Origin: an uncultured Clostridia bacterium
Lineage (GTDB): Bacteria > Bacillota > Clostridia > Lachnospirales > Lachnospiraceae
Assembly: GCA_946629525.1 (NCBI GenBank)
Contig: CAMOXU010000017.1
Location: 1-36,279 of the forward strand
Reading direction: 5' to 3'
DNA: 36,279 bases
Positions 8,304-15,411 of the stretch are shown piece by piece. Within the stretch, counting starts at the first letter, position 1. Each line of letters starts with the position of its first letter. Both the position numbers and the translations under genes were made by a program. The notes under the pieces were generated by a model, which was not told the DNA's origin, searched no databases, and saw nothing but the letters and a program-made list of their open reading frames with translations.

Positions 8304-9248
8304 ATGAAGACAGTAGTAAAACTTGCCAAGCTGGCTGAAGCTCTGAAACTTCAGAATCTCACTCCGGAAATCGATATGGAGAAGATTGAACTTACGACCA
8401 AGGACATCAATCGTCCGGCCCTTCAGCTTGCAGGATATTATGAACATTTTTCCAGCGAGAGAGTAGAGATCATCGGCTATGTGGAGTATTCGTACATTAT
8501 GCAGATGGAGCCGAAGGAACGGCAGGAGCGGTTCGAGAAGTTCATCTCCAGCGGGATTCCCTGCGTGATCTTTACAACGCTCACGGAGCCGACCGCACAG
8601 ATGATCGAGACTGCTCTGAAATACAACGTTCCGCTGCTCGTGACATCCCGCACGACAAGCTCTTTTATGGCGGAGATCATCCGCTGGCTGGGACTTGAGC
8701 TGGCACCGAGCCTTTCCATGCACGGAGTCCTCGTCGATGTCTACGGTGAGGGTGTGCTGATCATGGGTGAGAGCGGGATCGGTAAGAGCGAGGCAGCTCT
8801 TGAGCTGGTCCGGCGCGGGCACCGTCTGGTCAGCGACGATATCGTAGAGATCCGGAAAGTGTCGGACGCGACCCTGATCGGGACGGCTCCGGATGTCACG
8901 AAGCACCTGATCGAGCTTCGCGGCATCGGAATCATCGATGTCCGGATGCTTTATGGCGTCGAGCATGTAAAGGACAGTCAGGAGATCGATCTGGTCATAA
9001 AGCTTGAGGACTGGGATAAAGAGAAGGAATACGACCGGCTCGGCCTGGAGGATGAGTATATGGAGATCCTCGGCAATAAGGTCGTCATGCATTCCCTGCC
9101 GATCCGTCCGGGCCGCAATCTGGCGGTGATCGTTGAGACCGCGGCGGTCAATCACCGGCAGAAGAAAATGGGGTACAATGCTGTACACGAGCTTTACAGG
9201 CGTGTGCAGGAGAATATGATAAAAAAGCGAGGTGCTGAAGATGGGTAA
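8304..9248 (+). CDS. hprK: HPr kinase/phosphorylase, 314 aa
   Basis: HprK phosphorylates and dephosphorylates Ser46 of HPr in the cytoplasm and so controls CcpA-dependent carbon catabolite repression in Firmicutes. The N-terminal half is the usual non-catalytic domain. The kinase half has the P-loop GESGIGKS (about residue 155), the adjacent MHGVLVDVYG segment and the HprK signature ELRGIGIIDVRMLYG (about 202-216). Length is typical. The gene overlaps glcK by 8 bases, tying sugar phosphorylation to the sensor kinase in one transcript. Confidence 0.97.
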   Translation: MKTVVKLAKLAEALKLQNLTPEIDMEKIELTTKDINRPALQLAGYYEHFSSERVEIIGYVEYSYIMQMEPKERQERFEKFISSGIPCVIFTTLTEPTAQMIETALKYNVPLLVTSRTTSSFMAEIIRWLGLELAPSLSMHGVLVDVYGEGVLIMGESGIGKSEAALELVRRGHRLVSDDIVEIRKVSDATLIGTAPDVTKHLIELRGIGIIDVRMLYGVEHVKDSQEIDLVIKLEDWDKEKEYDRLGLEDEYMEILGNKVVMHSLPIRPGRNLAVIVETAAVNHRQKKMGYNAVHELYRRVQENMIKKRGAEDG

Positions 9249-10173
9249 GTATTGTTTTGGAATCGATGTCGGCGGAACGACGGTGAAGTGCGGACTCTTC
9301 GAGGAGAGCGGAACACTCATTGAGAAGTGGGAGATCCCGACCCGCACGGAGAATGGCGGAGAAAATGTTCTTCCCGATATCGCGGCAACGGTCATGTCCA
9401 AAATGGCAGTGAAGAAGCTCACGAAAGACGATGTCATCGGTGTGGGCGTCGGCATTCCCGGACCGGTCATGCGGGGCGTGGTCCCTGTAGCGGTCAATCT
9501 GCACTGGGGAGAGAAGAATGTCGAGTATGAGCTTGGAAATCTGCTTGAGATGAAAGTCCGCGCGGGAAATGACGCCAATGTCGCTGCTCTGGGCGAGCAG
9601 TGGAAGGGCGGCGGAGAAGGCAAGGATTCCGTCATCATGATCACGCTGGGAACCGGAGTCGGCGGAGGAATCATTGTCGACGGCAAGATCGTCGAGGGTG
9701 CACACGGAGCCGGCGGTGAGATCGGTCATATGCATGTCGAGGACAGCATTACGGATCCCTGCGGCTGCGGAAACTGCGGCTGCCTGGAGCAGGTCGCTTC
9801 CGCGACCGGCATCGTTCGTCTTGCAAAGGAAGAGCTTGCAAAGAATCCTGTTCTTCCGTCGGCACTGCGCGATACAGAGGTCACTTCCAAGGCCGTATTT
9901 GACGCTTACAAGGAAGGCGACGCAATGGCATCGACCATCGTCAACCGTTTTGCAAAGTACCTCGGAACAGCCATCGCATCAATCGCGACGGTCACGGATC
10001 CGGAAGTCATCGTAATCGGCGGCGGCGTCTCCAAAGCGGGAGAGTGCCTCACGGATATCGTAGGAAATTATTTTCGTGCACGCGCGTTCTCCGCATGCCG
10101 TCACACCATGATCGTCCTTGCAAAGCTTGGAAATGACGCAGGAATGTACGGAGCAGCAAGACTCGTTCTTTGA
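9241..10173 (+). CDS. glcK: ROK-family glucokinase, 310 aa
   Basis: This cytoplasmic enzyme phosphorylates glucose with ATP. Visible motifs are the phosphate-binding FGIDVGGTTVKCGLF at the N-terminus, the sugar-binding GNDANVAALGEQ, the ATP-site LGTGVGGGII and the ROK zinc motif CGCGNCGCLEQ. The ATG at 9241 has a GAGGTG ribosome site and overlaps the hprK stop; the alternative GTG at 9232 would add only three residues. ROK kinases can act on other hexoses, but the glucokinase-like motifs and the hprK context favour glucose. Confidence 0.9.
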   Translation: MGKYCFGIDVGGTTVKCGLFEESGTLIEKWEIPTRTENGGENVLPDIAATVMSKMAVKKLTKDDVIGVGVGIPGPVMRGVVPVAVNLHWGEKNVEYELGNLLEMKVRAGNDANVAALGEQWKGGGEGKDSVIMITLGTGVGGGIIVDGKIVEGAHGAGGEIGHMHVEDSITDPCGCGNCGCLEQVASATGIVRLAKEELAKNPVLPSALRDTEVTSKAVFDAYKEGDAMASTIVNRFAKYLGTAIASIATVTDPEVIVIGGGVSKAGECLTDIVGNYFRARAFSACRHTMIVLAKLGNDAGMYGAARLVL

Positions 10174-10257
10174 TCCGGTCATGTGACCAACCACTGAGAC
10201 GGACAGGATACTGGTCTGTCCCAGACTTACAGAAGCGGGAGTCTTCCCCGCTGAGAT

Positions 10258-10293
10258 AAAAAAAGCCCGGCGCAAAAGCGCCGGGTATTTTTT
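10258..10293. terminator. Bidirectional terminator between glcK and the PBP gene
   Basis: Arms CCCGGCGC (10266-10273) and GCGCCGGG (10278-10285) with an AAAA loop have a T-rich run on the plus side and seven A's (10258-10264), giving a T tract on the minus side. It can therefore end both converging transcripts. Confidence 0.92.
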
Positions 10294-13015
10294 ATTCAAC
10301 TGCGACGGGTTCTCCGCCGGTATCCTCACCGCCGGTACCTTCTCCGCCGGTATCGCCTCCGGTCTCACCACCGGTGCCTTCGCCGCCGGTATCGCCGCCG
10401 GTGCCTTCTCCGCCGGTGTCGCCACCTGTCTCCCCGCCGGAGCTTTCGCCGGGAATACTGCCGGTATCACCGCCGGTGCCTTCGCCGCCGGTCTCTTCGC
10501 CCGGAGTCCAGGCGGGTTCTGTGGGCGCGGGCGTTGTGCTGCCCGGTGTGGGCGTCACGGTCTCGGCAGGTGTCTCCTGCCACTGATTCCATGTGTTATC
10601 CCATGTATTCTGCTGCGGCACGTAAGTGTGCGAGGAATCGCAGGTCTTTGTCGGAGCAGTGTTCGGAGCGAAATATTCAAGTCTGGAGCTGCATCCGTAG
10701 GTGGAGAGCAGTCCGGTCTCGAGACAGATCTCTTTCTTGAGCATTTCCTCCGGCATCTTGAACTGTCGTACCACCTGTGTCTGGGAAATCCTGTTCATTA
10801 CCTTCTTCCAGAGGATCTGATGATACGTATGTCCGATCCCCTCGTCCGGAAGATGCTCATCCCTGTCATAACCTGCCCACACACCGCATGTGTAGTAGGG
10901 TGTGTAACCGACGAACCAGACGTCGTTATAATCTGAAGTCGTACCGGTCTTGCCGGCGACAGGCATTCCGCAGTCGAGCTGGAGATTCTGGCCTGTACCG
11001 ACCGTGACGACGTCCTGCATCGCGCTGGTCAGAAGAGCGGCCGTGTACTTGCTGACGGCGTGCGTCTCCTCCGGTGTGTTGTCGATTATAATATTTCCGT
11101 CGTTGTCCTTGATGCTCGTGTAGAAAACGGGCTTGATATAGGTCCCATCATTCGCAAGGGCGGCATACGCTGCGGTCAGTTCCAGATTCGAAACACCGTT
11201 GTAGATACCGCCGAGAGCGAGCGGCTGGTAGACGTCGTAGCGGTTCGACAGCGTCGTGAAGCCGAACTTGAGAAGCTGATTATATGCTTCCTCAGGCGAG
11301 CTGTACTCTGTGATCGCCTTTACCGCGAGGACGTTCACGGAGTTCGCGATACCGTCGCGGACCGTAAGATTGCCCTGATAAGTATCCGTTAGCCAGTTGT
11401 GGACGTCCGTGCCGTCCGAGTACTTATACGGCTCGTCGACGATCACGGTCCCGAGCGTCAGCTTGCCGGTATCGATCGCGTTCGAGTAGGCTGCAAGGAC
11501 CTTGAACGTGGAACCCGGCTGTCTTGTCGTGTTCGTTGCGCGGTTCAGAGTCAGGGACGCGGTCTTCTGACCTCTTCCTCCGACGATCGCCTTTACCTTG
11601 CCTGTATTCTGCTCGATGATTACCATCGAGGACTGCGGCTGCGGCGTAAAGGAGGACGTCTCCGCGATGATCGTGTTCCCCTCGTCGGGATTCGCGACTT
11701 TGCTGCGGTAATCGTCGATGTAGACCTGACCTTCCTCCGGCGAATTGAAATACAGAGAGAAATCCGGGTGGCCGTTCTCCTGATAGAAGGTCCGGAGCAT
11801 TTCTCTGCTGTAATTGTGTACCTCGCCTGCGGCATCCTGTACGGAGAGTGCCCAGTCGAGCTCATAGATCGTGCCCTCCGGGAAATTCTCCGGGTTTGCA
11901 TATTCTTCATCACAGATGGCCTGAATGTCTATATCGAGAGTGGTATAGATCTTGAGACCGCCGGAATAAAGAGCCTGATAAGCCTGCGTCTCGGAGTAGC
12001 CCTTCTGCTTCTGCAGATCGCTTACGACCTGCTCGGTCAGCTCATCGATAAAGTAGGAGTAGACCGTATTTTCCGTCTGCGCGATCACTGTCTGCGCATC
12101 CAGGATCTCCTGATGGACGCGGTCGGATTCCGCGATCGCCCAGTCATGCTCCTCCTGTGTGATGTAGTTCTGCCGGAGCATGTCGCCGAGGACCTTCTCT
12201 CTGCGCTCGAGATTGTTTTCCCAGTGGCGGATCGGGTTGTATTTGCTCGGATTCTGAGTGATTCCGGCGATGACTGTCGCCTCCGCCAGATCCAGATTCT
12301 TCACATCCTTATTAAAATACTTTTTGGATGCCGCCTGGACACCGTAGGTCCCGCCGCCGAGATTGATCGTGTTGAGATAATTCTCGAGAATACGCTTCTT
12401 GGCAGCTTCCTTGCTGCCCAGGTCCTCGATGAGCTTCTCCTCGAGCTGCACAGCCAGGAACTGCTCCTGGAACTTTCGCTTGATGCGGTCGAGCAGAGTG
12501 ACTTCCTGCGTCCAGGTCGTGAAGACGTTGTTTTTCAGCAGCTGCTGGGTGATTGTGCTCGCTCCCTCCGTAAATTTAAAGCGATTTCTGACTCCGACGA
12601 CCGCGGCACGGATAATGCCCTTGGCGTCGATCCCGCTGTGCTGGAAAAAGCGCTCGTCCTCAACGGCGATGACCGCATTCTGAAGGCAGAGAGGAACATC
12701 ATCGATCGACACCGCGATCCGGTTCGAATTCGAGGTCGTGAGCTTCTGCAGCTGAATTTCATTTCCGTTGTTATCCGTCGCGTAAATGAAAGTCGCATAT
12801 CCGCTCGGCGCGATATTGATGTCCGAGATATCGGGGGCGTTCGCAATGATCCCCCTCGCAATGCCCAGAGTGCCGAAGATGCCTGTGATCAGGACAGAGA
12901 TAAATAAAATGAGGAGCAGCCGGAGCAGCATTACCCCGATGCGCCTCTGGAATCCCAGTGACGAGGATTCCAGCCGTTCTTCAATTCTTTCAATATTTTC
13001 TGTCGTGTAATTCAT
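10292..13015 (-). CDS. Class A penicillin-binding protein (PBP1A-like), 907 aa
   Basis: This bifunctional enzyme polymerises lipid II and cross-links peptidoglycan outside the membrane. A short cytoplasmic N-terminus and one membrane segment (about residues 28-55) precede the GT51 glycosyltransferase (VEDERFFQHSGID about 118; ASTITQQLLKN about 157) and the transpeptidase domain: STFK about 498, SVN about 558, KTGTT about 686. The last 70 or so residues are a Gly/Glu/Asp/Thr repeat tail. The ORF track starts at 13051, but MNYTTENIERIEERL begins at the ATG at 13015. No ribosome site precedes that ATG and a -10 box ends only seven bases before it, so the message may be leaderless; a downstream start is the alternative. 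Confidence 0.93.
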   Translation of the reverse strand: MNYTTENIERIEERLESSSLGFQRRIGVMLLRLLLILFISVLITGIFGTLGIARGIIANAPDISDINIAPSGYATFIYATDNNGNEIQLQKLTTSNSNRIAVSIDDVPLCLQNAVIAVEDERFFQHSGIDAKGIIRAAVVGVRNRFKFTEGASTITQQLLKNNVFTTWTQEVTLLDRIKRKFQEQFLAVQLEEKLIEDLGSKEAAKKRILENYLNTINLGGGTYGVQAASKKYFNKDVKNLDLAEATVIAGITQNPSKYNPIRHWENNLERREKVLGDMLRQNYITQEEHDWAIAESDRVHQEILDAQTVIAQTENTVYSYFIDELTEQVVSDLQKQKGYSETQAYQALYSGGLKIYTTLDIDIQAICDEEYANPENFPEGTIYELDWALSVQDAAGEVHNYSREMLRTFYQENGHPDFSLYFNSPEEGQVYIDDYRSKVANPDEGNTIIAETSSFTPQPQSSMVIIEQNTGKVKAIVGGRGQKTASLTLNRATNTTRQPGSTFKVLAAYSNAIDTGKLTLGTVIVDEPYKYSDGTDVHNWLTDTYQGNLTVRDGIANSVNVLAVKAITEYSSPEEAYNQLLKFGFTTLSNRYDVYQPLALGGIYNGVSNLELTAAYAALANDGTYIKPVFYTSIKDNDGNIIIDNTPEETHAVSKYTAALLTSAMQDVVTVGTGQNLQLDCGMPVAGKTGTTSDYNDVWFVGYTPYYTCGVWAGYDRDEHLPDEGIGHTYHQILWKKVMNRISQTQVVRQFKMPEEMLKKEICLETGLLSTYGCSSRLEYFAPNTAPTKTCDSSHTYVPQQNTWDNTWNQWQETPAETVTPTPGSTTPAPTEPAWTPGEETGGEGTGGDTGSIPGESSGGETGGDTGGEGTGGDTGGEGTGGETGGDTGGEGTGGEDTGGEPVAVE
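10312..10500 (-). repeat. Gly/Glu/Asp/Thr repeat-coding tail of the PBP gene
   Basis: The segment encodes repeated (GG)(E/D)TGG and GEGTGGDTGG motifs; at DNA level CCGCCGGT(A/G)TC and CCGGTGCCTTC recur many times. Such a flexible acidic Gly-rich tail would lie outside the cell, near or in the wall. Confidence 0.85.
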
Positions 13016-13051
13016 GCTACATATTATAAGCAAATTCCGGAGATATTGCAA
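13016..13051 (-). promoter_or_regulatory. PBP gene promoter abutting the start codon
   Basis: On the minus strand TTGCAA (13051-13046), a 17-base spacer and a perfect TATAAT (13028-13023) are followed by only seven bases before the ATG. The predicted first transcribed base falls at or next to the A of ATG. Confidence 0.75.
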
Positions 13052-13080
13052 CTCATTGAAGTTTTGCGTAAAATAAAGAC
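13046..13080 (+). promoter_or_regulatory. yigZ promoter abutting the start codon and sharing the -35 box
   Basis: The palindromic TTGCAA at 13046-13051 also reads as -35 on the plus strand. It is 17 bases from TAAAAT (13069-13074), and six bases later comes the ATG of yigZ. The predicted first base is the A of ATG. Confidence 0.7.
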
Positions 13081-13746
13081 ATGAGCGATACTTATACGAC
13101 GATCCGTGTGTCCGGTACGGGCGAATATATTGAGAAAAAATCGAAATTTATAGGGGAAGTGCATTTTGCGAAGACGCTTCCGGAGGCGGAGGCTTACCTT
13201 CAGGCGGCCAGAAAGCGGTACTACGATGCCAGACATCACTGCTTTGCCTGCATTACGGGGGAGCCGGGCACTCCTTCCGAGATACTGAGATCGAACGACG
13301 ACGGCGAACCGGGAGGCACGGCCGGAAAACCGATGCTGGAGGTCCTGACGGGAGCGGGACTGCATTATGCCGCCGCAGTCGTGACCCGGTATTTCGGAGG
13401 CACGCTTCTGGGGACCGGAGGACTGGTCCGCGCATATACGCAGGCTGTCAAGGCTGCACTTCTGAACGCGGAGACCGTGACCGTGACCCGCGGCGTTCAG
13501 CTTCGCTACAGGCTGACGTATCAGCAGGCCGGGAAGCTGCAGTATCTCTATGCCAGGGAAAATCTGCCGACGCCGGAGCTTGAGTACGGGCAGGATGTCA
13601 TACTCAGCGTACTCATGCCGGCTTCGGATGCGGAGAGGATCAAAAAGGCGACGGTCCAGGCGACGGACGGAAAGGCGGAGCTGATCCTGAGCCGCGACCT
13701 GGAGTATCGTATTGTCGGAGGAAAAGTAGAGCAGGAGGGGCTTTAA
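13081..13746 (+). CDS. yigZ: YigZ/UPF0029 (IMPACT-like) family protein, 221 aa
   Basis: The product has the N-terminal UPF0029/Impact domain (EKKSKFIGEVHF; RHHCFA-like DARHHCFACITG; DDGEPGGTAGKPML, residues about 15-85; VTRYFGGTLLGTGGLVRAY about 100-120) and a C-terminal DUF1949-type domain (about 140-205). Bacterial members are cytoplasmic; a role in translation or ribosome-related regulation has been suggested by similarity to eukaryotic IMPACT, but is not firm. No ribosome site is visible before the ATG, consistent with the leaderless promoter described separately. It diverges from the PBP gene. Confidence 0.92.
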   Translation: MSDTYTTIRVSGTGEYIEKKSKFIGEVHFAKTLPEAEAYLQAARKRYYDARHHCFACITGEPGTPSEILRSNDDGEPGGTAGKPMLEVLTGAGLHYAAAVVTRYFGGTLLGTGGLVRAYTQAVKAALLNAETVTVTRGVQLRYRLTYQQAGKLQYLYARENLPTPELEYGQDVILSVLMPASDAERIKKATVQATDGKAELILSRDLEYRIVGGKVEQEGL

Positions 13747-13756
13747 GCCCCTCCTG
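13732..13756 (+). other. Hairpin at the yigZ stop codon
   Basis: AGGAGGGGCTTtaAGCCCCTCCT forms a near-perfect stem spanning the TAA stop. No T tract follows, so it may stabilise the 3' end or act as a weak terminator. Confidence 0.5.
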
Positions 13757-13897
13757 AAGTGAGAAAGATATTTTCTGAATGGAAATACGAATTTATCTTA
13801 CGGCAGAAGCCGCGAGATGAGTGCGTCATACGGGCAGGAGCGCCCAGGCGGTGCCGCCGTACCGAAAAAAGCACGAGACACCTTCCTACGTCACAGA

Positions 13898-14416
13898 TCA
13901 GACTGTTTCCGGCTCCGGATATTCTGTTCCGAATGTTTCGACCGTCACGGTCTTCATGACGACCGGCTTGAGCGGCTTATCCGTGAAGCTCGTGCGGACA
14001 TTTGCGATCTCGTTCACCGCATCCATTCCCTCGGTCACCTTGCCGAATGCGGCGTACTGGCCGTCCAGATGCGGGGCAGCCTTGTGCATGATGAAGAACT
14101 GGCTTCCGGCTGAGTTCGGGTTCATTGCCCGCGCCATGGAGAGGACGCCGGGATCGTGCCGCAGATTATTCTCAAATCCGTTCATGGCGAACTCGCCGCG
14201 AATGTGATATCCCGGACCGCCTGTGCCTGTGCCAAGCGGGCAGCCGCCCTGGATCATGAAGCCGCTTATGATCCGGTGGAAGGTGAGGCCGTTGTAGAAG
14301 CCCTTTTTGACGAGGCTGATGAAATTATTGACTGTGTTCGGGGCGATCTCCGGATAGAGCTCGGCTTTGATGACTTTCCCGTCTTCCATGTTAAAGGTTA
14401 CGATTGGATTTGACAT
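13898..14416 (-). CDS. Cyclophilin-type peptidyl-prolyl cis-trans isomerase, 172 aa
   Basis: This protein speeds proline isomerisation during folding. It is a single cyclophilin domain without a signal peptide, so it should be cytoplasmic. Active-site segments are visible: FHRIISGFMIQGG (about residues 46-58), MARAMNPNSAGSQFFI (about 94-109) and the HLDGQYAAFGKV segment (about 116-127). The start has AAAGGAG seven bases upstream. It converges with yigZ; no clear terminator separates them. Confidence 0.95.
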   Translation of the reverse strand: MSNPIVTFNMEDGKVIKAELYPEIAPNTVNNFISLVKKGFYNGLTFHRIISGFMIQGGCPLGTGTGGPGYHIRGEFAMNGFENNLRHDPGVLSMARAMNPNSAGSQFFIMHKAAPHLDGQYAAFGKVTEGMDAVNEIANVRTSFTDKPLKPVVMKTVTVETFGTEYPEPETV

Positions 14417-14454
14417 GACGATTCTCCTTTACGCAAGTATTCATGATGGGAACA

Positions 14455-14483
14455 ATTATAGCTTATCACAAGTTGCAAAGCAA
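14455..14483 (-). promoter_or_regulatory. Promoter of the cyclophilin gene, embedded in a hairpin repeat
   Basis: On the minus strand TTGCTT (14483-14478) is 17 bases from a perfect TATAAT (14460-14455). The -35 and nearly the whole spacer fall inside hairpin A of the first three-hairpin repeat unit. The predicted leader is about 30 nt and contains the ribosome site. Confidence 0.65.
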
Positions 14484-14691
14484 CTTGTGATAAAAAGGGC
14501 TGCTTATGCAGCCCGAATTCTGCTTACAGGGTTCGCGAAGCGGTTCCTGTAAGAATAGCTTATCACAAGTTGCAAAGCAACTTGTGATAAAAAGGGCTGC
14601 TATGCAGCCCGAATTCTGCTTACAGGGTTCGCGAAGCGGTTCCTGTAAGAATAGCTTATCACAAGTTGCAAAGCAGCTTGTGATAAAAAGG
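14461..14691. repeat. Tandem array of a three-hairpin intergenic repeat (2.4 units)
   Basis: Unit 1 (14461-14557, 97 bp) and unit 2 (14558-14653, 96 bp) are almost identical; unit 3 (from 14654) breaks off after hairpin A. Each unit has hairpin A (TTATCACAAGTTGC/GCAACTTGTGATAA, loop AAA), hairpin B (GGGCTGC/GCAGCCC) and hairpin C (CTTACAGG/CCTGTAAG around GTTCGCGAAGCGGTT). The array fills the space between the diverging cyclophilin and tsaE genes. A diverged copy lies at 36171-36279. Confidence 0.93.
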
Positions 14692-14737
14692 GCCCCCGAG
14701 GGGCCGGTCCGGCCCCCTGCACAGAATATGTTTCTAA

Positions 14738-14766
14738 TTTACGGAAGAGGGATTGTGTGATATACT
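14738..14766 (+). promoter_or_regulatory. Promoter of the tsaE-ispD operon
   Basis: TTTACG (14738-14743) is 17 bases from TATACT (14761-14766). It would give a leader of about 65 nt with two small stems (GGCTgtaaAGCC; GTAC...GTAC) before the tsaE ribosome site. Confidence 0.6.
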
Positions 14767-14836
14767 TTGTTCTCGGCTGTAAAGCCGGGACGTACTTTGC
14801 GTTCAGTACCTGTACATTTCTATAGAAGGAACGATT

Positions 14837-15283
14837 GTGAATCCGAAAATGAGAATTATTGAATCCATGAGCCGGGAGGAGACCTTCGAACTCGGCCGGG
14901 AAATCGGAAAAAATGCAAAGCCGTATTCCGTCTTCGCCCTCACGGGAGATCTTGGGACGGGCAAGACGGTCTTTACGCAGGGCGTAGCCTGCGGGCTCGG
15001 GATCACCGAACCGGTCACCAGCCCGACCTTTACGATCCTGCAGACATATGACGGGGGCAGACTTCCCTTTTTTCATTTTGATGTATACCGGATCGACGAT
15101 ATCGACGAGATGGAGGAGATCGGCTATGACGACTGCTTCATGAAGGGCGGAGTGTGTCTCATCGAGTGGGCGGAGATCATTGAGGAACTTCTGCCGGAGA
15201 ATACCGTGAGAATAAAGATCGAGAAGGATCCCGCGAAAGGGACGGAGTACAGGCGGATCACTGTCACGGGAGAACTGTTCTGA
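14837..15283 (+). CDS. tsaE: tRNA threonylcarbamoyladenosine biosynthesis ATPase TsaE, 148 aa
   Basis: TsaE is the ATPase that helps the TsaB-TsaD complex make t6A37 on ANN-decoding tRNAs. The P-loop GDLGTGKT (about residues 37-44), the conserved SPTF segment after it and HFDVYRI are visible. The length is normal. Translation probably starts at the GTG at 14837, which is preceded by AAGGAA; an in-frame ATG follows four codons later. tsaB and tsaD lie in the same operon, so the whole bacterial complex except TsaC is here. Confidence 0.95.
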   Translation: MNPKMRIIESMSREETFELGREIGKNAKPYSVFALTGDLGTGKTVFTQGVACGLGITEPVTSPTFTILQTYDGGRLPFFHFDVYRIDDIDEMEEIGYDDCFMKGGVCLIEWAEIIEELLPENTVRIKIEKDPAKGTEYRRITVTGELF

Positions 15284-15380
15284 CATAATTCCGATTAAAG
15301 GCCGGCAGAGAGCCGGATACCGCCCGCGAATGCGAAGCACGAGCGCCCGCGGAACCGGCATCCGAAAGGATCTTGTCAGA

Positions 15381-15398
15381 TAATAACTGGTGTTATTA
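15381..15398 (+). promoter_or_regulatory. Inverted repeat directly before the tsaB ribosome site
   Basis: TAATAAC and GTTATTA form a perfect 7-bp stem with the loop TGGT, ending at the AGAGGA ribosome site of tsaB. It could modulate tsaB translation or be an operator. The rest of the 128-base gap is GC-rich and structured and contains one GCGAAGC mini-hairpin (15332-15338). Confidence 0.45.
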
Positions 15399-15411
15399 GA
15401 GGAAATCACAC

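Larger units (their letters stand above)
14417..14836. other. Intergenic region between the cyclophilin gene and tsaE
   Basis: These 420 bases hold the cyclophilin ribosome site and promoter, the hairpin repeat array, a GC-rich segment (GGCCCCCGAGGGGCC and GGCCGGTCCGGCC, 14689-14716) and the tsaE promoter. The short ORFs listed here are translations of the repeat and I do not treat them as genes. Confidence 0.8.

Noticed and set aside
8208-9686. 492-aa minus-strand ORF opposite hprK and glcK
   Set aside because: It spans two real, overlapping genes on the other strand and shows no domain.
11399-12907. 502-aa plus-strand ORF inside the PBP gene
   Set aside because: It is antisense to the glycosyltransferase and transpeptidase domains, with no ribosome site or family features.
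14461-14691. CRISPR array
   Set aside because: Units are contiguous and nearly identical, with no unique spacers, and each unit is about 96 bp with three palindromes.
14367-14760. Short plus-strand ORFs with repeated KNSLSQVAKQLVIKRA peptides
   Set aside because: The peptide repetition comes from the three-hairpin DNA repeat; stems are conserved through pairing rather than through codons, and unit 2 is one base shorter, breaking the frame.
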